Positions 8,603-17,241 of a stretch of DNA of 64,000 nt are shown piece after piece (position 1 is the stretch's first letter; each line of letters opens with the position of its first letter). The notes under the pieces are model-generated. The model saw nothing but the letters and a program-made list of their open reading frames with translations, was not told the origin of the DNA and made no database searches. The stretch lies in contig JAUYAK010000043.1 of NCBI GenBank assembly GCA_030693515.1, positions 16,192 to 80,191 of the forward strand, read 5' to 3'. A program made the position numbers and the translations under genes. This DNA comes from Opitutaceae bacterium (GTDB lineage: Bacteria; Verrucomicrobiota; Verrucomicrobiia; Opitutales; Opitutaceae).

Positions 8603-10660
8603 TCAGGCGGCCGGAGCCAAACCGTTGCGCCGCAGCAGTGCGTTGATGTCGGGATCCCGACCCATGAACGCGCGATACAGTTCCGCGGGTTCAAGTGAAT
8701 TGCCCCGGCTCAGCACCTTTTCCACGAATTCCGCGCCCACGACCGCGCTGAAAATCCCTTCCCGCTTGAAGCGCGTGAACGCATCCGCGTCGAGCACCTC
8801 GGCCCACTTGTAGGAATAGTAGCCGGCCGCGTAGCCCACCGGATCGGAGAAGATATGGTTAAACCGCTTCACGAGCGTCGGCGCCGGCGGTTCGGTCGGG
8901 ATGAGACAATCCGCGATCACCGCGCGAGCCAGCGGCTCGATATCCGCCGCGGCGGCAAAGTCCGCCGTCCGCATATGCAGCAGCAAATCCATCTTCGCCA
9001 GCGCGACCTGCCGCATCGTGGCGCAGGCCGAGCGGAAATTTTTCGCCGCCGTCATCTTCGCGAAAATCTCCTCCGGTATTGGCGCGCCGGTTTCGTGATG
9101 CCGCGCAAACAGATCGAGGCTCGCGCGCTCCCAGGTCCAGTTCTCCATGATCTGCGAGGGCAGCTCGACGAAATCCCATGCGACGTTCACGCCGTTGAGC
9201 GACTTGATCTCCACTTCGCCGAGGAGGTGGTGCAGCAGGTGGCCGAACTCGTGAAACACCGTCTCGACCTCGCGATGCGTGAGCAGCGCGGGCTTGCCTC
9301 CGGCCGGCGGCGTCATGTTGCCGCACATCAAGCCGAGGTGCGGCGCGCGGGTGCCGTCGGGCCTGGGTCCACCCGTGATCAGATAATTCATCCACGCGCC
9401 TCCGCGTTTCGCTTCGCGCGGATGCCAGTCGGCGTAAAATGAACCGACGTGCCGGTCGCGCGCATCATGCACCTCGTAGAACTTCACCTCGGGATGCCAC
9501 CCCTCGACTTCGCCCGCGGGGCGCTCGGCCACGCGGAGGCCGAAGATTTTCCCCACGAGCTCAAACATTCCCGCGATCACACGGTCCATCGGAAAATAGG
9601 GGCGCAACGCCTCCTCGTCGAAAGCGTAGCGCGCCCGCCGCAGTTTCTCCGCCCAAAACATGATCTCCCAAGGCGCGAGCGGTTCGATCGCACGACCGGT
9701 TTCCTGAGCCTTGAAGGCTTCCAGTTCGCGGCACTCGCGCGCGAAGGCCGTGGTGCAGCGACGCTGAAAATCCTCCACAAAAGCGAGCGCCTGCGCGCCG
9801 CTCCGCGCCATGCGCCGCTCCAGCACCACGTCGGCAAAATGCGGCTGCCCCAGCAGGGCGGCCTTTTCCGCGCGCAGGGTGAGGATGCGGCCGATGAGCG
9901 CCGTGTTGTCATGCGGCGTCTGCGCGCCGACCGCCGCGCTCGCCGTCCACATCTCGCGGCGCAACGCGTCGTCTTCGAGATAGGTCATGAAGGGCTCGAT
10001 CGAGGGCTGATGCAGGGTAAAGCGCCAGCCGGCGATGCCCTTTTTGGCCGCCGAGGAGAGCGCACCACCCTTGGCCAGCGGGGGCAGGCCGGCGAGGCGC
10101 GCCTCGTCGGTCACGACGAGCTGCCAGGCGTTGGTGGCATCGAGCACGTGCTCGGAATACTTCTGCGTGGCCTGTGCCAGCTCGCTCTGCAGGGCCTCGA
10201 GGCGCGCGCGTTTCTCCGCCGGCAGATCCGCGCCCGCCTGGCGAAAATCCTTCACCGTCTCCTCAAGGAACCGCCGTCGGATGCCGGTGAGGTGCGCCGC
10301 GGCCGGCGACTCGGCAAAGGCTTTCAGTCGCGCCCACAGCGCCACATTCAGCGGGATCGCGGCGTAAAACGCCGACACGCGCGGCAGCATGGCATTGTGC
10401 GCGTCGCGCAACGCGGGCGCGTCGGCAACGGACTGGAGATGCGTGACCTTGCCCCACGCCTGGGTCAGCTCCTCGGTCGCATCCTCGAGCGCGAGGAATG
10501 TGTTTTCAAACGTCGCCTCGCCCGCCGCGCCCGTCGCGATGGCATCGATGGTCGCCTGCGCCCGGGTCAGCGCCGACTCGATGGCCGGTGCGATCAGATC
10601 GGGCGTGAGCACCGACCAGCGGATGTGAAACACGGGATCGAGGAATGGATTTTCGGCCAT
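8603..10660 (-). CDS. M3-family zinc oligopeptidase (oligopeptidase A-like)
   Basis: A 685-residue cytoplasmic metallopeptidase of the thimet oligopeptidase/PrlC family, which degrades short peptides including cleaved signal peptides. The zinc-binding HEFGH motif is at residues 470-474 in the context ETVFHEFGHLLHHLL. A downstream block containing SYKWAEVLDADAF matches the family's C-terminal catalytic region. I start at the ATG at 10660 (MAENPFLDP), typical of the family, rather than at an upstream in-frame ATG at 10705. It sits 55 bases after the TonB-dependent receptor gene and 29 bases before tamB, all leftward. A role in clearing peptides near an envelope-assembly system would be consistent, but the pairing may only reflect operon packing. 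Confidence 0.9.
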   Translation of the reverse strand: MAENPFLDPVFHIRWSVLTPDLIAPAIESALTRAQATIDAIATGAAGEATFENTFLALEDATEELTQAWGKVTHLQSVADAPALRDAHNAMLPRVSAFYAAIPLNVALWARLKAFAESPAAAHLTGIRRRFLEETVKDFRQAGADLPAEKRARLEALQSELAQATQKYSEHVLDATNAWQLVVTDEARLAGLPPLAKGGALSSAAKKGIAGWRFTLHQPSIEPFMTYLEDDALRREMWTASAAVGAQTPHDNTALIGRILTLRAEKAALLGQPHFADVVLERRMARSGAQALAFVEDFQRRCTTAFARECRELEAFKAQETGRAIEPLAPWEIMFWAEKLRRARYAFDEEALRPYFPMDRVIAGMFELVGKIFGLRVAERPAGEVEGWHPEVKFYEVHDARDRHVGSFYADWHPREAKRGGAWMNYLITGGPRPDGTRAPHLGLMCGNMTPPAGGKPALLTHREVETVFHEFGHLLHHLLGEVEIKSLNGVNVAWDFVELPSQIMENWTWERASLDLFARHHETGAPIPEEIFAKMTAAKNFRSACATMRQVALAKMDLLLHMRTADFAAAADIEPLARAVIADCLIPTEPPAPTLVKRFNHIFSDPVGYAAGYYSYKWAEVLDADAFTRFKREGIFSAVVGAEFVEKVLSRGNSLEPAELYRAFMGRDPDINALLRRNGLAPAA

Positions 10661-10714
10661 GCGAGGCGCAAAGACCCAAGCACCGCCGCCAAAGTCAAAC
10701 CGCAAACCCGTCGC

Positions 10715-12547
10715 TCACCACGCGTGGCTGATCGTCGCCGAAAGCTGGCGACGCGCGGCCGGCACCGCGGGCACGTCTTGAAACGCTTCGTTCCAAAGAT
10801 TGTCCGCCTGGACCGCGAATTCCGCGCCCGGCCAGATCTTCGGGCGGAAAGCGAGGGCCAGCGAACTGGCGACGGCCCGCCGTCCGCCCACCGTCCGCAG
10901 GAGGTTGGCCGCCTGCACGCGGGCGACGTTGTCCATGCGCAGCTCGAAGCCGCCGCCCAGCCGCGCCGTGATGGCGGCGGTCAGGCGGTGCTTCGCGTAG
11001 TTCAACGCGTAGAAACTGGCGTCAACCGCCGCGCCACGGTAGTCGGCGTCCTTCGCCAGCCCCGTGTAGCCCACGACCAAATCGACGTAAGCCCAGCTGC
11101 GACGTGCGACGAATTCCAGGCCCGCCACGTCGATATCGACGGGATTGGCCGCCCGGGCCGTCACCCCGCGGCGAAACGTCCAGTCCACCAGCCCGTCGTC
11201 GCGCCGCCAGAAGAGCGCGCCCTCGACCGTCCAGCCGGCGAAGAGACCGTTCGCGCCCAGTTCCAGGGCGTGGCTGCGTTGGCGCCCGAGGTTGGGGTTG
11301 CCGCGGAAGAGTCCCGCCGCGGGATTGGAATTCAGCGCCGTGTAAGTCGGCACTTGCGACGTCTTCGCATAGCTGAGGTGGAGACGGCGCAGCTCGCCGC
11401 GGGGAAATTCGCGCGCCAGCTCCACCACCGGGGCGAAGGTCCCGCCGTCGCGGTTGGTGTCGTCGTGCGCCAGGCCGGCCTTGAGGCTCGTGCGCACCCC
11501 CGCGGGGTCCGTCCACGTCTTCTCGGGCACCATCGCCAGCTTGGTAAAGGTCCGTTCGCGATAGCGGCCAAACGTCAGCGAGGTCGAGCGCAGCTCGTCC
11601 CGCTGCACTTCGCCGCGAAGATTCAGCGCCCACTCGCCGATCTCCCAGCGGCCGCTCGCGGCCGCGCCCTGCGTCCAGCTCGTGTGCTGAAACGGATGCA
11701 CCGGCCCCAGCGGGGCGAAGCGGTTGAAGGCGTAGTCGTCCTTGTGGCGCCGGTGGAAAGCGCCCGCCTCGAAAAACTGCCCGGACCCAAGTTCGGCGCG
11801 GTGATTGAGCGCGACCAGCACCGTCTGGAGTCGCTCGGTTTCGTTGGAGTTGAAGGGGGTGTAGAGATTGGGCCACCCAAAGAACTTCGCCTGATACCCC
11901 GCGAACAGATCTGTCTGCGACGTGGCCTCGGCGCGCTGCAGACGCACGTTCACCCGATCGAACTCGTGCTCGCCGAAGCGCACCACGCCGTCCGACTCCG
12001 AATGCGCCACCGCCACATCGGCGCCGAAACGCGGTGCGCCGGAGCCGCCCGCCGTGGTCGCGTAGCCTTGGTAAAGCTCCGCGCGGCGCAGCCCAAACTC
12101 GCCCGCGCCCACCATCGCCGCACCCGCGGTGCGCACCGGCCGCCAGCCATAGCCGATCGCGCCCACCGTGGCATTGCTCGCGCCGAGCGCGAGTGCCGCG
12201 CCGGTGCGCACCGCTGGGGCCGTGAGCAGCGCCGGGGCAATGGGGATTTCCGCGGCGTAGTGCCCCGTCTGGGGATCGAGCAGCGAAACGGCGCCGACCT
12301 GGAACCCCGTATTCTCGAAAATCCCGCCGCGGATTGTCACATCGGCCTGCGCTTCGGCGAGATTACGCCCTTGGATGTCAACCCGGGGCTCGTAGCGCAG
12401 GGCCGACACCGGCATCGCAAACGTGCCCGCCGGCGTCTGGTTCGCCACGCGCGGGGAATAGACCGTCACCTCCGGGAGGCTGACGGTTCCCTGCGCGTGC
12501 AGCGCAACGGAGGCGAGCAAGAGAGCGGAGGCCGCATGGAATTTCAT
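10715..12547 (-). CDS. TonB-dependent outer-membrane receptor
   Basis: A 610-residue outer-membrane receptor with a plug and 22-strand-like barrel. It would use TonB energy to import a nutrient such as a cobalamin or iron complex or a carbohydrate. The signal peptide is residues 1-19 (MKFHAASALLLASVALHAQ). It is followed by SLPEVTVYSPR, similar to the start of BtuB-like plugs, and by plug elements such as DVTIRGGIFENTGFQVGAV. Barrel-like alternating strands fill the rest, and the protein ends in an aromatic residue (HAW). The ATG at 12547 is preferred because a clean signal peptide starts there. The leader is under 90 bases, too short for a cobalamin riboswitch, so the substrate remains open. 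Confidence 0.82.
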   Translation of the reverse strand: MKFHAASALLLASVALHAQGTVSLPEVTVYSPRVANQTPAGTFAMPVSALRYEPRVDIQGRNLAEAQADVTIRGGIFENTGFQVGAVSLLDPQTGHYAAEIPIAPALLTAPAVRTGAALALGASNATVGAIGYGWRPVRTAGAAMVGAGEFGLRRAELYQGYATTAGGSGAPRFGADVAVAHSESDGVVRFGEHEFDRVNVRLQRAEATSQTDLFAGYQAKFFGWPNLYTPFNSNETERLQTVLVALNHRAELGSGQFFEAGAFHRRHKDDYAFNRFAPLGPVHPFQHTSWTQGAAASGRWEIGEWALNLRGEVQRDELRSTSLTFGRYRERTFTKLAMVPEKTWTDPAGVRTSLKAGLAHDDTNRDGGTFAPVVELAREFPRGELRRLHLSYAKTSQVPTYTALNSNPAAGLFRGNPNLGRQRSHALELGANGLFAGWTVEGALFWRRDDGLVDWTFRRGVTARAANPVDIDVAGLEFVARRSWAYVDLVVGYTGLAKDADYRGAAVDASFYALNYAKHRLTAAITARLGGGFELRMDNVARVQAANLLRTVGGRRAVASSLALAFRPKIWPGAEFAVQADNLWNEAFQDVPAVPAARRQLSATISHAW

Positions 12548-12638
12548 CGCCGCCGGGGTAGCAGGCACTGCGACAAAAACAAGCCTCTGTTTATGGAGAC
12601 TTACGGTTCTAGTTAACAATGCCGCCGACACTCAAATG

Positions 12639-12662
12639 AAAAACCCCGGCACTGGGCCGGGG
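12639..12662 (-). terminator. Intrinsic terminator after the ferredoxin gene
   Basis: On the leftward strand a CCCCGGC/GCCGGGG 7-bp stem with a 5-base loop (stem arms 12644-12650 and 12656-12662) is followed directly by five T residues (12643-12639). It sits 36 bases past the ferredoxin stop and upstream of the TonB-dependent receptor gene, so it separates those two units. Confidence 0.7.
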
Positions 12663-12698
12663 CTGGCAAGCGGAAGAATGAGTCAGCGCAGCGACCGC

Positions 12699-12935
12699 TC
12701 AGGCATCGCCATCGTTGCCAATGGCCTCGACCGGGCAGCCCTCAAGCGCCTCCATGCATTGGGCGATGTCCTCCTCAGTCGTCGGCTGCTTGTGCACAAA
12801 CGAATAGCCGCCCTCGTCATGGCGCGTGAAAAAATTCGGGGCGGTCTCGCGGCAGAGGTCACAGTCGATGCACTGCTGATCGACGTAGAATTTGCCGCCT
12901 GCGTTCTGGTCCCATTTGTCTGCTTTGTTCGCCAT
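12699..12935 (-). CDS. Single-cluster [4Fe-4S] ferredoxin
   Basis: A 78-residue electron carrier. Cys22, Cys25 and Cys28 (CIDCDLC) plus Cys67 in the GCPVEAI context form the CxxCxxC...CP ligand set of a single [4Fe-4S] cluster. Cys60 could form a disulfide or be spare, as in Pyrococcus/Thermotoga-type ferredoxins. The start at 12935 gives the typical short N-terminus; a longer in-frame reading to 13007 would overlap the divergent rhomboid start. Upstream of this ATG is CTCCTCCT, the opposite of a Shine-Dalgarno sequence. Its redox partner is not encoded nearby. Confidence 0.88.
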   Translation of the reverse strand: MANKADKWDQNAGGKFYVDQQCIDCDLCRETAPNFFTRHDEGGYSFVHKQPTTEEDIAQCMEALEGCPVEAIGNDGDA

Positions 12936-12965
12936 AGGAGGAGTTAAGGATGTTGGGACAAAGCG

Positions 12966-14018
12966 ATGCCAGCGCAGCGTGTCAAGCGGGCACCCAAACC
13001 ATCTCAAAAAACAGTAGCGCCGCCCGCCGCTGCTCCCCTTGCAAAAGAGAGGAATTCATGGTGGCGGCTTGTCTTCGGTCGGCCTGCCGCTACGCTCCCG
13101 TCAATGCTTGCCGAGCGGCCTTACATGCGGGGCGAATACCGTGGAGAAAAGACCTCGGCTCTCACGTGGCTGCTCTCCGCTTTGGCGGCGGGCTTTTTCG
13201 TCCAGCTGATGGTCGGCCTGGCTTGGTCCGGCACCGGGCGGCTGGAGAATTTGGCGGGTCTTAGCGTGGGCAGCTTCCGGGCGAGCTGGGGTCTCCCCTT
13301 GCTGACGCATGGCATGCTGCACAGCACCGGGTTTATTTTTCACGCGCTCGGAAACGGCCTGCTGCTCTGGTATCTCGGCCGTGAATTGATGCCGATCCTT
13401 GGGCCCCGGCGGCTCACGGGGCTCCTTGTCGTCACCAATGTCCTCGGGGCCCTTATCTGGCTGGGTCTCCACTGGCAGCGGCCGGGCGATATGCACATCG
13501 GCATCACCGCCGCGATCAGCGGACTGTTCGTGGTCTTTGCGTGCTTCAATCCCGCGCACCGGATCGACTTCCTGCTGTTCTTCCTCTGGCCGGTTTCCTT
13601 CAAGCTGAAGCACGCGGCGTTCGCCTGGCTGGGCTTTACGATGCTAGGGTTCGTCCTGCATGAGCTGCCCGCCACCGAGCTGCCTTTTCAGCTCACGCTC
13701 GCCCACTCGGCCCACCTCGGCGGCATGCTCGCGGGCTACGCCTACTACCGATGGATCCACAACGCCCCGTGGTTTAACCCCCAGGATCGCCCCGCGGCCG
13801 CTTTGCCTAGCTGGCTGCCCTCCCGCCCCGCTGCGGCGCCGCCAGCCCAACCGGCCGCCCCCGGATTCGACCTGGCGCCTCCGGCTCTCAACGCCGCCGA
13901 ACTCCGCGTCGAAGTCGATCGCATCCTCGACAAAATCAGCCTCCAGGGCATCGCCTCGCTCACACCGGCCGAGCGCCAATTGCTCGACGAAGCCCGCGCC
14001 AAGCTCCCGCGCCGCTGA
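12966..14018 (+). CDS. Rhomboid-family membrane protein
   Basis: A 350-residue multi-pass inner-membrane protein of the rhomboid superfamily. Residues 65-260 hold about six hydrophobic segments. The loop HGMLHSTGFIFHALGN (115-130) matches the conserved rhomboid His/Asn region. The expected nucleophile is Ser185 in AISG; the first Gly of the usual GxSG is Ala here. The dyad His candidate is His250 in AHSAHLGG. A Pro/Ala linker (270-310) leads to a soluble tail ending SLTPAERQLLDEARAKL, a short helical module common in related bacterial proteins. Start choice is uncertain: an ATG at 13104 (MLAERPYMRG) would remove 46 residues and looks more family-like. It is divergent from the ferredoxin gene. 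Confidence 0.78.
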   Translation: MPAQRVKRAPKPSQKTVAPPAAAPLAKERNSWWRLVFGRPAATLPSMLAERPYMRGEYRGEKTSALTWLLSALAAGFFVQLMVGLAWSGTGRLENLAGLSVGSFRASWGLPLLTHGMLHSTGFIFHALGNGLLLWYLGRELMPILGPRRLTGLLVVTNVLGALIWLGLHWQRPGDMHIGITAAISGLFVVFACFNPAHRIDFLLFFLWPVSFKLKHAAFAWLGFTMLGFVLHELPATELPFQLTLAHSAHLGGMLAGYAYYRWIHNAPWFNPQDRPAAALPSWLPSRPAAAPPAQPAAPGFDLAPPALNAAELRVEVDRILDKISLQGIASLTPAERQLLDEARAKLPRR

Positions 14019-14074
14019 TCTTTCCTCACCACTCTCAGAAACAATTTCCCGCTCCGCGCATCCCATCCTCCGCC

Positions 14075-16267
14075 ATGACTCGCATTCTCCGGTCACTCGC
14101 CGTCTTCGTCGCCTTTTCGCTCGCTCTCGGGGCCGCCGGTGCCGACCGCAAGCAGTTCTCCACTTCGACCACGCTCGGCAATGAGGCCACCGCCCTCACC
14201 AAGCTGCTCGACGAACTCCATTACAACCACGACGCCGTCAAGAGCGCCGACTACGCCAGCGTGGTGCCCGACTACATGAGCGACCTCGACGGCCAGCGGC
14301 TGTTCTTCCTCGCCTCCGATCGGACCAAGTTCTCAGCCGAACTGGGAAAAAACATCTACTACAACGTCGCCTTCCTCGGTAACATCAACGCCGCCTACGA
14401 CATCTTCTACGTCTACCAGTCGCGCGTCGAGGCGCGCATCGCTTGGATCTTTGAGCAACTGAAGCAGGATTTCGATTTCACCGCCGGCGACACCTACCGC
14501 CGCGATCGCAAGGACGCCGAATGGCCGGCCGACCCCGCCGCGGCGGACGACCTGTGGAAACGCCGCCTCAAGTTCGAACTCTTGGAGGAAATCCTCAACA
14601 AGAAGCCCGTGGACGAGGCCAAGACCGTCGTCCGCAAACGCTACGAGCGCATGCTGAAAAACCTCGGCGAGATCGACGGTCCGGAGCTGGCCGAACTCTT
14701 TCTCACCACCATCGCCAAGCTCTACGACCCGCACTCGAGCTACTTCTCCGCCTCCACCTACGAGGACTTCGGCATTCAAATGAAACTGAAGCTCGTCGGC
14801 ATCGGCGCGGTGCTCGGCCTCGACGAGGACACCTGCGTCGTGAAGGAGATCGTCCCCGGCGGCCCCGCCGACCTGGAGCGCCAGCTCAAACCCAATGACC
14901 GCATCCTCGCCGTCGCCGAGAAGGGCCAGGAACCCGTCGAGGTCGTCGGTATGAAGCTCCGCAAGATCGTCGAGAAAATCCGCGGCCGGAAAGGCAGCGA
15001 GATCCACCTCACCGTGCAGCCCGGCGATGCCGCCGACAGCTCCGTCCGCAGGCAGATCGTCATCGTGCGCGACACCGTGAAGCTCAATTCCGCCCGCGCC
15101 CGCGCCGCCGTCTTCGACCTGCCGGCGACCACGCCCGATGCGCCTGTTCAAAAGCTCGGCGTCATCACCCTGCCCACTTTCTACAACGAGTCCGAGGAGG
15201 GCGACACCGACGCCGATCGCAGCTCCGCCTCCGGCGACGTCGCCAAGCTCATCGAGCAACTCAAGGCCCAGGGCGTGCAAGGCATCACCCTCGATCTGCG
15301 CCGCAACGGCGGCGGCTTCCTTAAGGAAGCCATCGACCTCGCCGGTCTCTTCATCGCCCAGGGCCCCGTCGTGCAGGTGAAGAACTTCTCCGGCGAAATC
15401 CACGTCGACGGCGACAAGGACGGCAAGATCGCCTACTCCGGCCCCCTCGCCGTGCTCGTCGATCGCTTCAGCGCCTCAGCCTCCGAGATCGTCGCCGGCG
15501 CCCTGCAAAACTACGGCCGCGCCATCGTCGTCGGCGACAGCTCCACCCACGGCAAAGGCACCGTGCAGCAGGTCGTCGAGATGCGGCAGATCAACCGCTC
15601 CTTCGCCTTCTCGCCGCAGAAAACCGGCGCCGTGAAATTCACCATCCAGAAATACTATCTCCCCAGCGGCGCCTCCACCCAGCTCAAGGGCGTCGTGCCC
15701 GACATCACCCTGCCCTCCATCGAGGATTACCTCCCCATCGGCGAAGGCGACCTGCCACGCGCGCTCGTCTGGGACAGCATCGCGACCAGCAAATTCGACG
15801 GCTCCCCGCTCGATCAAAAGATCATCGCCCCGCTAAAGGCCGCGAGCCTTGCCCGCCAGGAGAAGCTCCCTGAGTTCGCCTATCTCCGGAAAAACGTCGA
15901 ATGGTTCAAGACCCGCCAGGAGCAAAAACTCGTCGCCCTCAACCTCGAGGAACGCCAGCGCCAGAAGGCAGCCGACGACATCTTCCGCAAGGAGATGAAA
16001 GCCGAGAAAGAACTCCTCGCCAAGAACGACTTTGCCTTCAAACCCTTCTACCTCGGCGGACCGCCGCCGAAGAAAATCAAGGCCCCGAAGAAGGCAGAGG
16101 ACGACGAAGACGACGACTTCGATGCCGACGAGAACGAGACCTACCTCAAGGCCGACGTTCACCTGCGCGAAGCGCTGCGCGTCCTGAGCGACGCCATCGA
16201 GCTCGGCGGCAACCGTGCCCTGTGGGTCAGCAACCACGCCCCGATCACAGCGCGGTCGGGGGGGTGA
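14075..16267 (+). CDS. prc: Carboxy-terminal processing protease, Prc/Tsp type (S41)
   Basis: A 730-residue periplasmic protease that trims or degrades envelope proteins from their C-termini. A signal peptide (residues 1-22, ending GAAGA) leads into the large N-terminal domain of the Prc type, then a PDZ domain near residues 245-335. The S41 catalytic core contains FSASASEIVAGALQNYGRA; Ser468 and Lys494 (THGKGTVQQ) align with the Ser/Lys dyad of E. coli Prc. A further C-terminal domain (600-730) ends with an acidic run near DDEDDDFDADE. The gene follows the rhomboid gene by 56 bases, and co-transcription would pair two proteolysis-related membrane or envelope proteins. It is followed by palindromic repeats. 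Confidence 0.9.
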   Translation: MTRILRSLAVFVAFSLALGAAGADRKQFSTSTTLGNEATALTKLLDELHYNHDAVKSADYASVVPDYMSDLDGQRLFFLASDRTKFSAELGKNIYYNVAFLGNINAAYDIFYVYQSRVEARIAWIFEQLKQDFDFTAGDTYRRDRKDAEWPADPAAADDLWKRRLKFELLEEILNKKPVDEAKTVVRKRYERMLKNLGEIDGPELAELFLTTIAKLYDPHSSYFSASTYEDFGIQMKLKLVGIGAVLGLDEDTCVVKEIVPGGPADLERQLKPNDRILAVAEKGQEPVEVVGMKLRKIVEKIRGRKGSEIHLTVQPGDAADSSVRRQIVIVRDTVKLNSARARAAVFDLPATTPDAPVQKLGVITLPTFYNESEEGDTDADRSSASGDVAKLIEQLKAQGVQGITLDLRRNGGGFLKEAIDLAGLFIAQGPVVQVKNFSGEIHVDGDKDGKIAYSGPLAVLVDRFSASASEIVAGALQNYGRAIVVGDSSTHGKGTVQQVVEMRQINRSFAFSPQKTGAVKFTIQKYYLPSGASTQLKGVVPDITLPSIEDYLPIGEGDLPRALVWDSIATSKFDGSPLDQKIIAPLKAASLARQEKLPEFAYLRKNVEWFKTRQEQKLVALNLEERQRQKAADDIFRKEMKAEKELLAKNDFAFKPFYLGGPPPKKIKAPKKAEDDEDDDFDADENETYLKADVHLREALRVLSDAIELGGNRALWVSNHAPITARSGG

Positions 16268-16268
16268 G

Positions 16269-16325
16269 CGACGCTTGGAGTGCGTCGAAAAGGTCTGCTG
16301 TAGGAGCGCGCTTGCGCGCGATGGG
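16269..16325. repeat. Tandem palindromes including a REP-like element
   Basis: Two hairpins follow the protease stop codon. The first is CGACGC (16269-16274) paired with GCGTCG (16282-16287). The second is GCGCGC-TT-GCGCGC (16306-16319), embedded in a TGTAGGAGCG...GATGGG context. The GTAGG start and GCTTGC core match the typical shape of bacterial REP elements and resemble the pair at 60104-60176. It could also help stabilise or end the upstream mRNA. Confidence 0.5.
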
Positions 16326-16394
16326 ATGCGGCGTCACCGAGCGAACCCGCCGGCAAAATCCGCCCGGTGCCGTTTCAGCGAGCGGGGACTGGTC

Positions 16395-17240
16395 TCACCG
16401 CCAGGCAAACATAAACCTATCCCGGCCGGTCAGGTCTTGGCGTGACTCGGGGCGGTTGAAACCAGCCGCCGCCAATTGCTCTCGCAACCGAGCGTGCTGG
16501 GCTATCCCCGTCTCGAGCGCGAGCAAACCACCGGGACAAAGGAAACGCGGCGCATCAGCGATGATGCGCGTAAGGTGATCGAGGCCATCGCCGGGTGCGG
16601 TGAGCGCCACCGCTGGCTCGTGAGCGCGCACCTCGGGCGCGGTGTCTGCCGTCTCCATCGCCGAGAGATACGGCGGGTTGCCGACGATCACGTCGAAGGA
16701 TGGCCCGGACAGCGCGGCGAACCAATCCGACGCGAGAAATTCGATCCGCCCGGCCGCGCCGGCCGTCGCCGCGTTTTCCCGTGCGAGTGCAAGCGCCTCG
16801 GCGCTCACGTCCACCGCCGTCACCGCTGCGCCCGGCAGCATCGTCGCCAGCGCGATCGCGATCGCGCCGGAGCCGGTGCCGAGGTCGAGAATGCGCGCCG
16901 GCGGATTCGCCGCGCAGAGCGCGACCACGTGGGCCACGAGCAGCTCGGTCTCGGGCCGCGGGATGAGCGCCCGCTTGTCCACCTTCAGCTTCAAGCCGTG
17001 AAACTCCACCTCGCCCACGATGTATTGCAGCGGCTCGCGCTGGCCGCGGCGTCGCACAAGGGGGCGAATTTTTTCCAACTCCGCCTCCGCCAGCGGCCGC
17101 TCGAATTCCATGTAGAGCTGCATCCGCGTGCGCCCGAGCGCGTGGCCGATGAGCAGCTCGGCGTTGAGCCGCGCCGACTCGACGCCCTTGGCGGCGAAAA
17201 ACTCCGTCGTCCGCTTGATGATTTCGAGGACGGTGAGCAT
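16395..17240 (-). CDS. prmC: Release-factor glutamine N5-methyltransferase
   Basis: A 281-residue SAM-dependent enzyme that methylates the Gln of the GGQ motif in release factors RF1 and RF2, raising termination efficiency. The SAM-binding motif DLGTGSG is at residues 119-125, and the substrate-Gln-binding NPPY motif is at 188-191. The N-terminal helical bundle (1-90) includes the expected release-factor contact region. It starts one base after the stop of prfA, which encodes its substrate, so the two are almost certainly co-transcribed and perhaps translationally coupled, as in many bacteria. Length matches the family. Confidence 0.95.
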   Translation of the reverse strand: MLTVLEIIKRTTEFFAAKGVESARLNAELLIGHALGRTRMQLYMEFERPLAEAELEKIRPLVRRRGQREPLQYIVGEVEFHGLKLKVDKRALIPRPETELLVAHVVALCAANPPARILDLGTGSGAIAIALATMLPGAAVTAVDVSAEALALARENAATAGAAGRIEFLASDWFAALSGPSFDVIVGNPPYLSAMETADTAPEVRAHEPAVALTAPGDGLDHLTRIIADAPRFLCPGGLLALETGIAQHARLREQLAAAGFNRPESRQDLTGRDRFMFAWR

Positions 17241-17241
17241 C

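Noticed and set aside
9449..12616. A very long rightward reading frame (over 1000 codons) opposite the oligopeptidase and TonB receptor
   Set aside because: It lies on the complementary strand of two well-recognised genes; its Arg/His/Ala-rich product has no family features, as expected from high-GC antisense frames.
12548..12640. Cobalamin riboswitch before the TonB-dependent receptor
   Set aside because: The leader is under 100 bases and no B12-box-like sequence was seen.
12950..13264. A rightward frame starting at 12950 with AGGAGG about eight bases upstream
   Set aside because: The frame ends within the rhomboid gene, and its product is Arg/Ala/Gly-rich with no family. The ribosome-binding-like string is more likely a by-product of the CCTCCT leader on the other strand.
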